A stretch of 64,000 nucleotides of DNA, from assembly GCA_025330725.1 (NCBI GenBank), contig JAIWND010000002.1, positions 1,364,001-1,428,000 of the forward strand, given 5' to 3'. The DNA is from Chlamydoabsidia padenii (Eukaryota; Mucoromycota; Mucoromycetes; Mucorales; Cunninghamellaceae). Shown piece after piece: positions 47,558 to 59,374 of this stretch (position 1 is its first letter; every line of letters starts with the position of its first letter). The notes beneath the pieces are model-generated. The model had not been told where the DNA came from. It saw only the letters and a list, made by a program, of their open reading frames with translations, and made no database searches. The translations under genes were made by a program, and so were the position numbers.

Positions 47558-48103
47558 ATGGGTGTTACGTAAGTAAAAAAAGAATATTCCATCTTGACTG
47601 ATAATACTTGACAATAAACTTCTTTGTGAATAGTGTCGAATCTTACAAAGCTGGTGATGGTGTGAACTTCCCCAAGAAGGGTGATACCGTGACCATCCAC
47701 TACACTGGTACCCTTGAAAATGGTAAGAAGTTTGACTCTTCTCGTGATCGCAAGGAACCTTTCCAATGCAAGATTGGTGTTGGTCAAGTTATCCGTGGTT
47801 GGGATGAAGGTGTTCCTCAACTCTCCATTGGTGAAAAGGCCAAATTGACTGCCACCTCCGACTATGCTGTAAGTCTTTGATATGATCTTTTATTGTCACT
47901 ATCTCCCTTTTTACTGATTTTTTTTATTACTTTTTTGTATAGTATGGTCCCCGTGGTATTCCTGGTGTCATCCCCGGTGGTGCTTCTCTTATCTTTGGTA
48001 AGTATTAAAAAAAGGCATGGTGATATAATGTGCAGGACACCCATTAACCTTCACGCTTTTTTTCTTTTATTCATTAGACGTTGAACTCCTTGCTATCAAC
48101 TAA
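47558..48103 (+). CDS. fkbA: FKBP12 peptidyl-prolyl isomerase
   Basis: Four exons (47558-47568, 47634-47868, 47943-47997, 48078-48103) encode 108 aa, the standard FKBP12 length. It catalyses prolyl isomerisation and is the FK506/rapamycin receptor; in Mucorales its loss gives drug resistance. Conserved pocket blocks are visible: [65 protein letters not shown]. The first coding exon is only 11 nt (MGVT). Codon use is C-ending as in highly expressed genes. Confidence 0.97.
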
Positions 48104-48386
48104 ATACAATTTGTTATATGGGCTATGTATTGATTTGTTTTTAAATAACCATCTTTTTATATAATAAACTAAAGTGGGATTGTTTGTAACCCTTGTGTGT
48201 GAATTACGGGGCAAGTTACCGGTGCGATTATAAAATGCATTTTTTTTTTCTCGTCTCTCTCTCCCTCTTTCTTCATCTTTAAAGATAGGGTGTTTATAAT
48301 ATCTATATGTTGTCACAAAGGTATGTAATACTATATTTATACTTGTGCATTGATTGTTAACTTGCTCATCTTGACATAATTTACAG

Positions 48387-49198
48387 CCAACTACTCCTTT
48401 GACTCACGGATTGAACACAAGGTAAACCAAATAAAATAATCCCCCCCCCTCTTCCTTTTCTGTTGGTATCTTTTTACTTACCTTCTCATCATTGCACTTT
48501 GCATCAAAGTAGGCTATCAAGTACTTGGCCTTTATTGACTCCATGATCAAGTCTAGTCTTCCTCAACTCTGGTATGTTACTAATTCCCTTCTTCTTCCCT
48601 TTACTGATTACTTGCCTTTATCAAATATAGAGCACCCTTTGATGGCTTACATCGAATAACTGGTTTCTACCATCTTCACAAAGGACTTGGACACAAGGTA
48701 GAGTACAATAAATCATAAAGGGTGATAATGAAAGGGGCTAACACACATACTCTTTGATGATAAGTAGTGCTTACTGACTTGTTATTTTGTTGGTTTAGGC
48801 TCTCATTGTACTGCGTATACGACTCACACGACTTTTTTGTATATGATTAAAGGGGTATCATATAGATTCGACGAGGCATATGCTGATGGGGGCTGCAATC
48901 AATTTTTTTTATGCTTGTATGACCCATGATAACCTGGGCCCAATCACTAATGCTCTCTTGACTACTGCTGATGATTTTAAAAACGGGGCTATGAACGGAC
49001 GATGTACACGATTGACACAACTACCTTCATCAGCTGTAGGTAAGAAGAAGAACAAGACAATGATGGCGATGATGATGTGGTGATATCTAACAGCTCGTTA
49101 TAGGAATACATATGATTGGACAAGCTATCTCCCTTCTTGGATCCAATTTGATTGAATCAATCAAACAACTTTATATTTGGGCGAACGAACTGGAGTGA
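48387..49198 (+). pseudogene. Degenerate or mis-assembled multi-exon gene
   Basis: Six phase-compatible exons (48387-48421, 48513-48571, 48631-48697, 48799-48838, 48866-49039, 49104-49198) read NYSFDSRIEHK, AIKYLAFIDSMIKSSLPQL, then APFDGLHRITGFYHLHKG, ALIVLRIRLTRLF, RHMLMGAAINFFYACM and a helical end (MIGQAISLLGSNLIESIKQL). Two problems: joining 48571 to 48631 creates a TGA codon, and the only nearby start (ATG 48313, MLSQ) enters exon 1 in the wrong frame. The consistent phases elsewhere suggest a gene that was recently intact, or a single-base sequence error. Family not recognised. AATAAA follows near 49305. Confidence 0.45.
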
Positions 49199-49585
49199 CC
49201 ACTGGTAGACGTTTAACACTTTTCTACTATGATGGAATTCCTTTGTTTTAGTCTATAGTCACTTTTTAGAGTAGCTTACTTGCATTTTTACTTGTTAACT
49301 TGATAAATAAACGATGCTTTTATTTATATAAAAAAGGTTAAATGATTCTATTTGCTTTGAGGTGTTTAGACTATAGTGAATGGATCGTGGGTGTAGTGGA
49401 CCAAAGGCTGATCTTATGGCTTAATGCTATGATTGTTTTGATTAGACGATTGCCAAAGCATATCACTGACGAACAACGATGAAAAGGTTTTTGTGTGTCT
49501 AGATGGTTGTTGTAAAGCAATTACCTGGATGCGAAATGCTAAACCATCATCTTACTGAGGGACTTTTGTGGTACCGAAGACTTAA

Positions 49586-49771
49586 TTCAAAACCCGCTTA
49601 GTCTCGCCTGGAATCTTAAGAGAGCTCTATTGTCTCAATGAACAAGTGATGCTAATGACAAAAGTGACCATGTGCATTCCTTAGCCTATTCCCAACAAAC
49701 TTTACATAATGGCCAATATACCGAGTCCACTGTATGGAGCAGTATAGCCTCAAGATCATTTTAACCTGACT

Positions 49772-49802
<31 letters not shown>

Positions 49803-50540
49803 GTTGCAGAATAAAAAATTGACACACAAGATATAACTTATTTCAAAACCCGCTTACTCTCGCTTGGAATATTGGGAGAGCTCTACTGCCTTAATGAACT
49901 AGTGGTGCTAATGACAAAAATGACCCTGTGCATTCCTTAGCCTATTTCCAACAACATTTACATAATAGCCATTGTACCAAGTTTTTCGTATGTGGCAGTA
50001 TAGCCTCAAAATTGTTTTAACCTGACTTTTGTGAAAAAAAGTTACAAAATCAAAATTGACACACAAGACAAAACTTGATTCAAAACCCGCTTACTCTCGC
50101 CTTGAATCTTGGGAGAGCTCTACCAGCTTAATGAACAAGCGATGCTAATGACAAAAGTGGCGATGTAGACATTATAGCCTATTTCCAACAAACTTTACAT
50201 AATGGCCAATGTACCAAGTCCACTTTATGGAGCAGTATAGCCTCAAGATCGTTTTACCCTGACTTGTAAAAAAAAAAAAAAAAAAAAAGTTGCAGAATGA
50301 AAAAATTGACAGACAAGGCAAAACTTAATTCAAAACCCGCTTACTCTCGCCTTGAATCTTAAGAGGACTCCACTAGCTTAATGAACAAGCGGTGCTATTG
50401 ACAAAAGTAACCTTGTGCATTCCTTAGCCTATTTCCAACAAACTTTACATAATGGCCAATATACCAAGTCCACTGTATGGAGCAGTATAGCCTCAAGATC
50501 GTTTTACCCTGACTTTTGGACAAAAAAGGATGTAGAATCA
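49586..50540 (-). repeat. Four tandem ~250-bp units, each with a CDE/CHR-like element
   Basis: Four direct copies begin at 49586, 49842, 50079 and 50329 (spacings 256, 237, 250). Each starts with the minus-strand element AAGCGGGTTTTGAA, then shared blocks such as CATTCCTTAGCCTATT, TTTACATAATGGCC and GCAGTATAGCCTCAA, then an A-tract of varying length and a GACA(C/G)ACAAG block. Differences between copies are scattered substitutions and small indels that do not preserve a reading frame, so the units look non-coding. Orientation as written points the element to the left. Confidence 0.9.
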
Positions 50541-50555
50541 GATTTGTGTTTTGAG

Positions 50556-51070
50556 AGTGGGTTGGGTTTCAAAGGATGTGGTTTCTGAGGGGGGGGGAGT
50601 GAAAGGCTCGTCTAGAAAAAAAATATCTTCGTCGCAAAGAAAAATTAAAATGCATTGCAAGTCTAAACATCCTAACACAAGGATCTTAGAGCTTGGCTTT
50701 TGCGGTAAAGTGTGTTGGAAATATGCTATGGTGTCCATATGGCCACTTTAATCATTAGTATCCTTTGACAATGGAGCGGTCAAGCTCCTTCCAACCCTAA
50801 CGAGGAACTGGCGGGTTTTGAAAACGATTTTTGTTTCTGTCTGTAAAAAAGTCTTTGTCCTTTTTCTTGCAAAAGACAGGTCTAACTCATTACAAGCTTG
50901 GACAGACTGACACAAGAATCTTGGGGCTTGACTTTTGCGGCAAAGTATATTGGAAATGGGTTATAGTATTCACATCACCACTTTGATCGTTAGAAACGTT
51001 TAACAATGGAGCAAGGAGAGCCCATCCAAAATCTTAGTAGGGAATCAAGGGAAAACGGGATTTGAATACG
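50556..51070 (+). repeat. Diverged, inverted continuation of the ~250-bp repeat array
   Basis: Three further units point right, with elements at about 50556 (degenerate GTGGGTTGGGTTTCAAA), 50810 (GGCGGGTTTTGAAAAC) and 51056 (CGGGATTTGAAT); spacing 254 and 246. Shared blocks include CTTGACTTTTGCGGCAAAG, TGTTGGAAAT and CACTTT-ATC-TTAG. The reverse complement of the left array has the same GTAAAGT-TGTTGGAAATA-GCTA order before its element, so both sets are probably one family in inverted orientation. A partial body copy continues to about 51180. Confidence 0.7.
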
Positions 51071-51189
51071 AAGCAGGTCCTCTTGACACCTTTTTTTTTT
51101 TTTTTACAAATGACAGTTAAAAGTCATCGCAAGTTCGAACAGACTGACACAGGTGACTTGGTGCTTGGCTTTTAGCCTATATACCATAA

Positions 51190-51897
51190 CCATTTGACGT
51201 TTAATAAAGAACCCATCTTTTTGTATCACTTATTTTTTTTATTGATTTGATTGACTACATCTAGACATAATCCTAAAAAAACGCACGATTTCTCCAGGCT
51301 CTACTGTGCTTCACCTTTTTTTTTTTTTCCTCATCCATTATGTCTTCTTTTCTCTCTCCTTCCTCCGTTTCCAATATGGTTGGTATGGGTCCGTTCGCTA
51401 TCTGTCTCCATCTCTTTATCTCCACTCCTTATCTATCTTCAAATCTTTTCTTGAGGGTTATTGTTTCCTCAACATTGGAGACAAAGGGGGCTGATCATAT
51501 GTACTAACTGACTGTTTGCTTTTTTTATCTTAGGTATTATTGCTTTTGATCATTTATTTCAACTACTCTAAATATCGTATATTTTATTGTTGCTTTAATT
51601 TAATAAAACCAGTAAAAGCATCATTGACTAAGCGTTAAAAGTAAAGTAAATGTCTACCTACTATAAGCAAATCATATTACAATAGTAATGGTAATATAAA
51701 AAAAGACTGGTGAAGCATCTTTTAACCTTTATTGAGGGACTCAGTGGTCAAGATAAAATGTAATAAGTGACATGTAGCATGATGATAGTTATTGAGTAAA
51801 AGGGAATATGTAGAAGTAACTAGGGATATAATCAAGTAAAATAGGGGAAGGGGGGAATAATCTATGCTAATAAAACAAATTACAAATTACTAACCAC
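51190..51897. other. Intergenic, T/C-rich, no gene supported
   Basis: Holds a pyrimidine-rich stretch (51300-51470) and plus-strand AATAAA at about 51601. Open frames are low complexity. The 3' end of the permease gene is at 51898. Confidence 0.5.
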
Positions 51898-54232
51898 CTA
51901 GAGCATGATGATCCGTATACCATCGAAATCACCAATAGCATGTTTAAAATTGGGTCCAGGGCAACCGATAAACATAAACGATCGAGGAACTTGCAGCTGT
52001 TCCGATATTGCGTCCACCATGGCAGGATCAAAAGTGCCCTGAATAAAGATAAGATCCAATTGAATTTTAGGGTACACTTTGTCCAATAGTTCATGATTCA
52101 TTTCCAATTGTTGAGGGATATCTTCTATACGGTCGTAAATGTGCACCAGCTTGATATGGCTAGAGTCTTCGTTTGCTTGTACATAGAGAATCGCCTTGTT
52201 TAACACATGGGGTTCATCCGTCTTAGCAAAAAACACAATAGGCTGTTTCCTGAGCCCCTTGATTTCCTTCACCAGCCATTGTCCAGCCTTCCGAGATATC
52301 CCAGCCAGAACAGGTATTGTTCCAATACGATCAAAGAGCCAGTAGCTGATTTTAAGAAGGAGACCTGATCTGAACATCACCATGATTACCAACACCACCA
52401 CAACAAAGTATATTATAAAATAAGCGGCAATAAGAGGAGTGATGACAATGTTGTTGATCAATGCTGCCGCCAAGACGATAAGAGATATCACAGCAGTAAA
52501 TAGATTCACCTGGACAAGTCTTGGTAATCGACCTCGCTTGTATTTCATCAACACATTTGTAAGAGCATACATTGTGAGGACACCCAAGAAGGCCACCGCA
52601 AATACACCAGATAATGAAGCAGCATCCCCTTGTACAATACAGCACAAGATCACATTGAGAGCGAGGAATACAATAATGGCGTAATGGTACGACCCAGTGA
52701 ATCGGTTTCGCTTCAAAAAGAAGGAGGTGATAATGCGATCACTAAACGTAGAAACAAGGAATAAGTCTTTTGTTGCTTCTTTTTTTTTTTTTTTTTTTTT
52801 TTCTTCTTCTGATGTGCCTTACCTTGCCAATCGAGTGATAAGACCAACAGCACCAATCATACCAGTCAATACCACAGCGCTCAATACAATTACAGCATCC
52901 ACCATCACCCACATACGCAACCATTCTTGTCCTGGAGTTGCATATTCCGCCAATAAGGAGATTGCACTTGCCGCATTTTGTTCGACCACTGAGATCGGCA
53001 CCAAGACTGTTACCAGAAAAGTCATTGGAGGATTTAGTATACAAAGGAATGCGTACATGTTGCGCATCACCTTTGGGAATGTATTTGGTTTCAGATCTTG
53101 AATATAGTTTTCCGCTGCCTAACAACATCGAGATTTAAATTAGATTTAGATCAATTATAAATGTATCTTACCTCGATTCCAGTTACACCAAGTAGCCCAA
53201 CACAAAATCCATTAAAGATAGCATGGACAGGATTGTTACCAGAAGAAGGAGGAGAATTCCAGTTGGCCACCAAAACCGCATTGCCCGATTTACCCCATTG
53301 GATAAGACTGGCAATCATCAGGACGGCCATAGTTACAAGATGAAGGATAAAGATCGCTAACGAGACAGTAGATGATTCACGCAGGCCGAGCAAACAGATC
53401 AGGGAGACAAAGATGATGATGATTAGGGATAGTACAAACGGAGTCAGAGAAGAAGGTAACGTAACTTGTTCGGCAAGATATGCAGCAGCAGTAGATGCCG
53501 AGACACCACAAGTTGACAAGTAATCCAGGACTGAGAAGCACGCCGCCACAGCAGCAATCCATTTCGATGTAGTATGTAACATTGCATTGTAAGTTCCACC
53601 ATTCAAAGGTAATGCCGTAAGTACTTCAGTCATTAGTTTCTTGACAGGATACATGATAAGACAAACAAGAAGCATGGAGATGGGTGCATATTGTCCAGCT
53701 TGTACGATACAAGGTCCAACAGAATAAAGTACTGATGCCACTAGATCATTTCCAGAGATAGATGTTGCTCTCAAGGGTCCCAGTAGAGAAGCGAGATGTT
53801 TAGTTCGACTTTCTTTGTATTCCTTTTGTTTGTCTTGAAGTTCGACATAGTAAATGTTTCCCCACCTAATAATAATAAAGAAAGAAAGAGAGTGAGTGAG
53901 TACGAGTGTTGAAGCAAGACATCAGTATGGATTAAAAGGACTTACCCCGCGAACTCCCAGTCATTACTGAGGTTTGGATACCGAGATGGACAGGAAGAGT
54001 ATTTCAACACGGTTGGATTGGTACGATCAATTTGTCGGTATCGTATATGTTGAAACTGACTTTCGGCAAAAGAAGGCAGCATGGCATTATCGTCTGTAAG
54101 GATCAAAGATCGTTAAAGTATGAAAGTGAGTAAAAATAATGTGAGTAAGAATGCACGTAATACTTTACCCAATGTTATTTCAAGTGAATGAATGGACTTT
54201 ATCCTAACAGACTCTTCTGGTAATCCAGTCAT
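51898..54232 (-). CDS. APC-superfamily amino-acid permease
   Basis: Five exons (54169-54232, 53946-54093, 53172-53865, 52823-53118, 51898-52741) encode 681 aa. Twelve or more hydrophobic segments are visible, starting with SISGNDLVASVLYSVGP, the APC first-helix signature in which the substrate-binding turn follows, and TALPLNGGTYNAML. The C-terminal 190 residues are soluble (HVLNKAILYVQANEDSSHIKLVHIYD), like the USP-type tail on some amino-acid transporters. Probably a plasma or vacuolar membrane amino-acid/polyamine transporter; the substrate is not evident. The last intron has a long A-tract on the coding strand shortly after the donor. Confidence 0.87.
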
Positions 54233-54492
54233 GATCAGGTGCCAAAGTAAAAGAAGAAGAATGAAAATCAAAAAAAAAAAAAAAAAAAAGTTTTTTTTTA
54301 TTTGGCGATCTACCAAGATTTCATATGCCGCCAGCGTAGCCATAAGAGTTTTCTCTCTATAAAAGCTTACCACCATCAGTAATGCTAAAGTAACATCATT
54401 CTAAGTCTAGGATGATTCGCCTTGATTGTTTCAATGTTTATTCTTTTTTTTTTTTTTGTTACCTTCTGGTTCCCCTTCTTTGCGCCTCAAAA

Positions 54493-54506
54493 GCGGGGCT
54501 TGAATA
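54493..54506 (+). promoter_or_regulatory. CDE/CHR-like element upstream of site-2 protease
   Basis: GCGGGGCTTGAATA lies 92 nt upstream of the site-2 protease start and 260 nt from the divergent permease start. The CHR half is CTTGAA, as in vertebrate cyclin A. Confidence 0.4.
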
Positions 54507-54597
54507 TAGTCTTTTGAAATCCCTTCCTTCCTTTTTTTTTTTTTTTGACCTTTTGAATTCTTTTCTTCCCCTTACGTTTGTTGTCATTCTTGAAGCC

Positions 54598-56793
54598 ATG
54601 GACCTCTTTTCCATTATATGGCAGTATATCTGCTTATGGACTGGAATATATATCTTTGTCTATCTTATCAAGTTTTATTCTAGAAAATCAGTAAGTATAC
54701 ACAACAAACTTCTTCTGGATCGAACTAAAGAAAAAAGGGACTTGTCTCTGTTTAAATTAGATACCTAGACGCAAACCTAGAACCATCAGTAACAGCAATA
54801 TCTTACCCACCCATGCGGAAGATTCCAATCCACCAGAAGACAATGAAGACAACGAAACTGTGGTACAAGATAATACTGATAACACCAATGAACGACAACA
54901 GCAACAAGACGAATGGCACATTCAACTCTTCCAAGTCCGCTTCACCACGCAACGATTAAACGCCACGTTTGCTCGCTGGGCCAAGGTGTTTCCTACTTTT
55001 TGGAACTGGTGGTTTTCGATCGGTGTGGTAGTAGGTGGTTTGACTATGGTGGCTGGTATCCTGGTCATGGTCGTGGCTGCTTTCAAGATCTTAACACTGT
55101 TTGGTCATGGTCTCTTTAGTGCTTTTACGATAAGCAACAACGACAAAAACAATACCAACAATACTAATAATCAACTTCAACGATGGGCTAAGCGTGATAT
55201 AGAACCGGAACAACCACAGCAACAAAACGACCCACTCTTTTTGCCAATGGTAAGTCTTACCTTGATTACTTCTTCCACTAACTTTTATATATTATATGTA
55301 TATAGATCCCTGGGGTCACCTTACCTTTGTCTCATATTGGCTATTATCTCTCGGCTCTTTTGATATGTGGTATTATTCATGAAGCAGGTCATGCTATTGC
55401 ATCCTTTGTGTAAGTACAACCCATCTTATGTAAACTAACTAAACTAACAGGTTTGATATTCATTATCAGGGAGCGGGTACCTATCCAAAGTAGTGGTGTC
55501 TTCTTTTATTACATCTACCCGGGCGCTTTTGTCAATGTACCTGATCAATACCTGCTCTTATTATCACCATTCCGCCAATTGAAGATCATCTGTGCGGGCA
55601 TTTGGCATAATCTCATACTCTATGTCTTCACATTATTAATGCTTGGTGGGGGACTAAAATCAATGCTGGAAATAGGTGGATGGCAATCTTTGGAAGGTAA
55701 TGGTGGGGTCAGTGTGGTCCAGGTGCGATCTCAATCTCCTATGGCTCCTCATCTCCCAGTGTCTTCTGTTATTTATCAATTGGATGATACCGAACTCGAA
55801 CACAATATCATTGACTGGAATAGCTTTTTATTGGATCCTCAGGGCCGCGAAAAACCACATCCAGGGTTTTGTGCTGTGGTAAATGACCAAGAGGATGATT
55901 CTCTGCTTGCCTCTTCTTCTTCTCTCTTGGCATGCTGTGAAATCGATGATCAATATCCTTTTGGTAAAGCTTTGAATACATCTATATCTTGTTTCCAAGA
56001 TTTTGACTCGGATACATTGAAAAAGGTAATAAAGAAAGGAAAAAGAAAAAGATAGGAAACAACTAGAACATTGATAATAACAGTCTCTCTCTCTCTCTCT
56101 CTCCCTGCAGACACCTAATCGCTTGACATGTTTACCTACTATTCAAGTATTGGGACCAAGGCATCCGGAAAGGTGTGAAAACGATGGGGAATGCTCAGGA
56201 AAAGGGATGAGATGTGTGACACCATACACTCCTTCTCAAAGTGGTCAAGTGGTCCGGGTTTATGCAAGAATGCCTGACTGGATGGATTTGGGTGAAGATC
56301 AAGACAAGGTATTTGTATTTGAAGGCGAACTGGTGGATATCTGGGAAAGTGGTAAGTACCAACATATCAAGTCAAGTCAGGGGTATGGATAGTAAATTCG
56401 ATCGTACTAACTTTTGTTTACTAGTTAAAGTAGGAATACTACAGCCCAAGTATTGGTTTTTACCAGCTTCTCTGCCTCACAGGTCCGAACTGATGTTAAG
56501 GTAAAGAAACATAGTCATATCTTTTTTTACTTGAGTAGTCTAACTGGCTGTTTTTATATAGGTATATCTCCTCATTTACTCTTGCCTTGGCGTTATTGAA
56601 CATATTACCTGCCTTCAAATTGGATGGCGATCATGCTGCTCATCAATTTTTGGCACTTGTCTTTCAGCGGAGTCTGAACACCACAAGAAATATCACTGGT
56701 ATCCATGCCATGCTTGTCAAGATCATCACTTATTTGGTTGGATTTGTTATCGTCTCTAGTATAATCTTTGGAACCCTATCATCACATATATAA
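54598..56793 (+). CDS. MBTPS2: Site-2 protease (MBTPS2-like)
   Basis: Seven exons (54598-54690, 54761-55249, 55306-55409, 55470-56025, 56111-56351, 56425-56500, 56562-56793) encode 596 aa. S2P is the intramembrane zinc metalloprotease that releases SREBP and ATF6-type factors from membranes. The zinc motif HEAGH is at 219-223 within a hydrophobic segment, and the second metal site LDGDH lies near 540 in LNILPAFKLDGDH. A long Cys-containing luminal loop (CCEIDD, RCENDGECSGKGMRC) matches animal MBTPS2. Seven or so hydrophobic segments. An SREBP-type factor is encoded at 35276-36587. Confidence 0.93.
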
Positions 56794-56943
56794 TACTGTC
56801 TTATAATATTTAGTACTAGTTGTTATATATGATTGTAAATAAACTCTTTTTTTTTAATTAACACATATGTCATGTTGAACTGTTTGACTCTTCTTTTATG
56901 TACCAGACCCCCGTTTAAAGACCACAGTAAACTTTTTTAGGGA

Positions 56944-56966
56944 GCGGGATTTAAAATATTTCCCGC
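56944..56966. promoter_or_regulatory. Palindromic CDE/CHR-like element upstream of PKA regulatory subunit
   Basis: GCGGGATTTAAAATA runs into TTTCCCGC, so GCGGGA-TTTAAA is mirrored around its centre; a GCCGCC block follows. It ends 76 nt before the PKA regulatory subunit start codon. Confidence 0.5.
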
Positions 56967-57041
56967 CGCCGCCTTTTTTTTTTTTTTTTTTTTTCTGGGG
57001 CAAAAATCGCATTGTTTCTTTCTTCTTCTCTTTCTACAAAA

Positions 57042-58423
57042 ATGTCTCACGAACAAGATATACATCCTTTTGCTATCAGTAATGCAGATCATCAACAATT
57101 TAACTTGACTGAATACCAAGGTCTGCTTAACGAACTCAATCAACAAGTACGGCAAAAACAACCAAAAGACCTCCTACAATTCTGCTCCCAATTCTTCCTC
57201 AGAAAACTCGAATTGGAACGTTCCGAATACCGTAGTAGTAATAGTTGTGGTGTTGGTAGTGGTGGCTCATATTCCGCCTTTAGTCCGTTTGGTAATCCAG
57301 GTAAAATGAACATAGAAAGAGATAGTGGAAGAATACTAACTTTTTTATCTTTTTTTTGGGGGGGGGTGATTAGGTGAACCCATGTCAGAAGATCATCATG
57401 ATGGTATTGACGAAGAGGAATCAAGGGATGGTGTGGGTGATTTACAACAAATGCATCTAGCCTCGTCATCATTGGCCGGACGTGGACGACGTACTTCTGT
57501 CAGTGCCGAGTCCTTACAACCCACCGCAACTCATGACTTTGTCAAGACAGTGATTCCAAAGACCGACGACCAACGTGAACGGATCCGGGCAGCGATCGGC
57601 AACAACTTTTTATTCAAGAACCTCGACGAAGAACAATACATGGATGTGGTGAATGCCATGGTGGAAAAGCAAGTGGATAACAATGTCAAGGTGATTGAAC
57701 AAGGCGGAGTGGGTGATTACTTTTACATTGTGGAATCGGGCACACTGGATTGTCTGATCAACGGGAACAAGGTGACAGAGTATACCGCAGGTGGCAGCTT
57801 TGGTGAACTGGCTTTGATGTACAATGCTCCTCGTGCTGCTACTATTATCGCCACTTCTGATTCGGTACTATGGGCTCTGGATCGGGTGGCTTTCCGGATG
57901 ATTCTCATGGAAAACACCGCTCGTAAACGAAGAATGTATGATTCGTTTTTATCTGAAGTTCCCATCTTCAAGTCATTGGAACCATATGAACGACACAAGA
58001 TTGCTGATGCATTGGAGCCTATCCAGGTGGATGATGGTGAGGTGGTGATTAAGGAAAATGACCTGGGTGAAAACTTTTATCTTATTGAACAAGGCAATGC
58101 TGTCTTTTACAAGACTGCTCCGGATGGTACTCAACAGGAAGTCAATAGGTTGGCCAAAGGTGATTACTTTGGAGGTAAGTGACATAATAATTGCTTAGAT
58201 AATAATAATAATAACATATACTAAAATCATCATTTCTTTTTTTCTATTAGAATTGGCTCTATTGAACGATAAACCACGTGCTGCTACTGTTGTTGCTGAT
58301 GGAAAACTGAAATGCGTCACATTGGGTAAAAAGGCGTTTACTCGGCTGCTGGGCCCTGTCATGGACATTCTCCAAAGAAACTCTGAAAACTATCATGCCA
58401 TCCTCAAACAAGCTAACCAATAA
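57042..58423 (+). CDS. pkaR: cAMP-dependent protein kinase regulatory subunit
   Basis: Three exons (57042-57300, 57374-58174, 58251-58423) encode 410 aa. It binds and inhibits the PKA catalytic subunit until cAMP binds. An N-terminal dimerisation-like segment (LLNELNQQVRQKQPKDLLQFCSQFF split here as helices) spans about 26-55. The inhibitor site RGRRTSVS is near 122-129 and has a phosphorylatable Ser (type II-like). Two cyclic-nucleotide domains carry phosphate-binding cassettes FGELALMYNAPRAAT and FGELALLNDKPRAAT, each with the key Glu and Arg. Length matches fungal PKAR (about 400). A palindromic element lies upstream. Mucorales often have several PKAR genes; which one this is cannot be told. 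Confidence 0.96.
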
Positions 58424-58684
58424 TCAAGTCCTCTCTCTCTCTCTCTCTCTCTCTCATTACTAATCCCTTTTTGGATCCATCGTTTATATATGTCATTAGA
58501 ATAGTTTTATATATTACAATCTTATAAATAAAGAAATCATAATACAACAGATTGTCTATATGACCCCTCACAATGTATGGCTTGATGAAATGCCAGTGAT
58601 TGATTTTCCCATTTGCATGATGATGATTGAAACACCGCAGGCACACTTTGTATAATGTTTTCTTCAAAACAACAATCCTAAAAA

Positions 58685-58959
58685 TCATTCAATTCTTCCA
58701 ACTTCATCCTTCATCAAATTGATTTTGTGGGAGAGATACTGACGTGGTATATCATTTGGTAAGCAAGTATTTGCCTGTTGGTCGATCTTTGGCGGGGCTG
58801 AAATACTGATTTGTCAGTCAGGTCAAACTAAAGATGGTGTGGAATGGTATTTGAACTTTGCACCCACTTTAATACAACAAGTACCGGGTAAAAATATACA
58901 AATAGTACCCACCCAAAAGTCTTGTCTTTGGTGTATCCCTTGGTGAGATTTGGCTGCAT
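58685..58959 (-). CDS. Small two-exon gene, 55 aa, unrecognised
   Basis: Exons 58913-58959 and 58685-58805 join in phase 2 to give MQPNLTKGYTKDKTFG, then ISAPPKIDQQANTC, LPNDIPRQYLSHKIN and LMKDEVGRIE. Splice sites (GTGGGT, AAATCAG) and the continuous long last frame support it. A consensus element (58976-58990) is only 17 nt upstream of the ATG, and a second copy (58791-58805) is in exon 2. The polar, evenly mixed composition suggests a subunit of a complex. No family recognised. Confidence 0.5.
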
Positions 58960-58975
58960 TCGGATCACACAGACG

Positions 58976-58990
58976 GCGGGATTTGAATTG
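58976..58990 (+). promoter_or_regulatory. CDE/CHR-like element next to a 55-aa gene
   Basis: GGCGGGATTTGAATT, 17 nt upstream of the minus-strand start at 58959; flanked by a T/C-rich stretch on the right. Confidence 0.5.
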
Positions 58991-59374
58991 TTTTTTTCTC
59001 GGGTCTCTGTGCCTTTTTTTTCCCTTTCTCACCTCTTCCCCTTCCTTTCCACTTTTTTTCATGCCATCAACCGCCCTCATATATAACACAGTTTATTACC
59101 TTTATTTACCATATATAACATTGTACTATAACACCTACTCTTCATTATATGTGTTTGCTTTATGAAATGAATGAACCATAACTTCTTGAAACTATTTTGA
59201 ATCCTGCCACCCCTCCCATAATAAAATCTATCACTCGACTACAAGATAACCCTCAAACATAAACAAGCTTCTTTTAATTATATGAATGACTAACCATGAA
59301 TTTCCCTTGTCATTGTTGGTATTGCTAAAGTCAAGACAGTATTGGTAAACCCACTCATTGGTTGATTACTTCTG

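Noticed and set aside
48571..48633. TGA at the splice junction as a selenocysteine codon
   Set aside because: No Cys-like redox motif, no known selenoprotein similarity and no visible SECIS hairpin downstream; a broken gene or base error is simpler.
49386..49586. A possible eighth, degenerate unit before the repeat array
   Set aside because: Only short resemblances (GACTTTTGTG, GGATCGT) are visible; not enough to extend the array.
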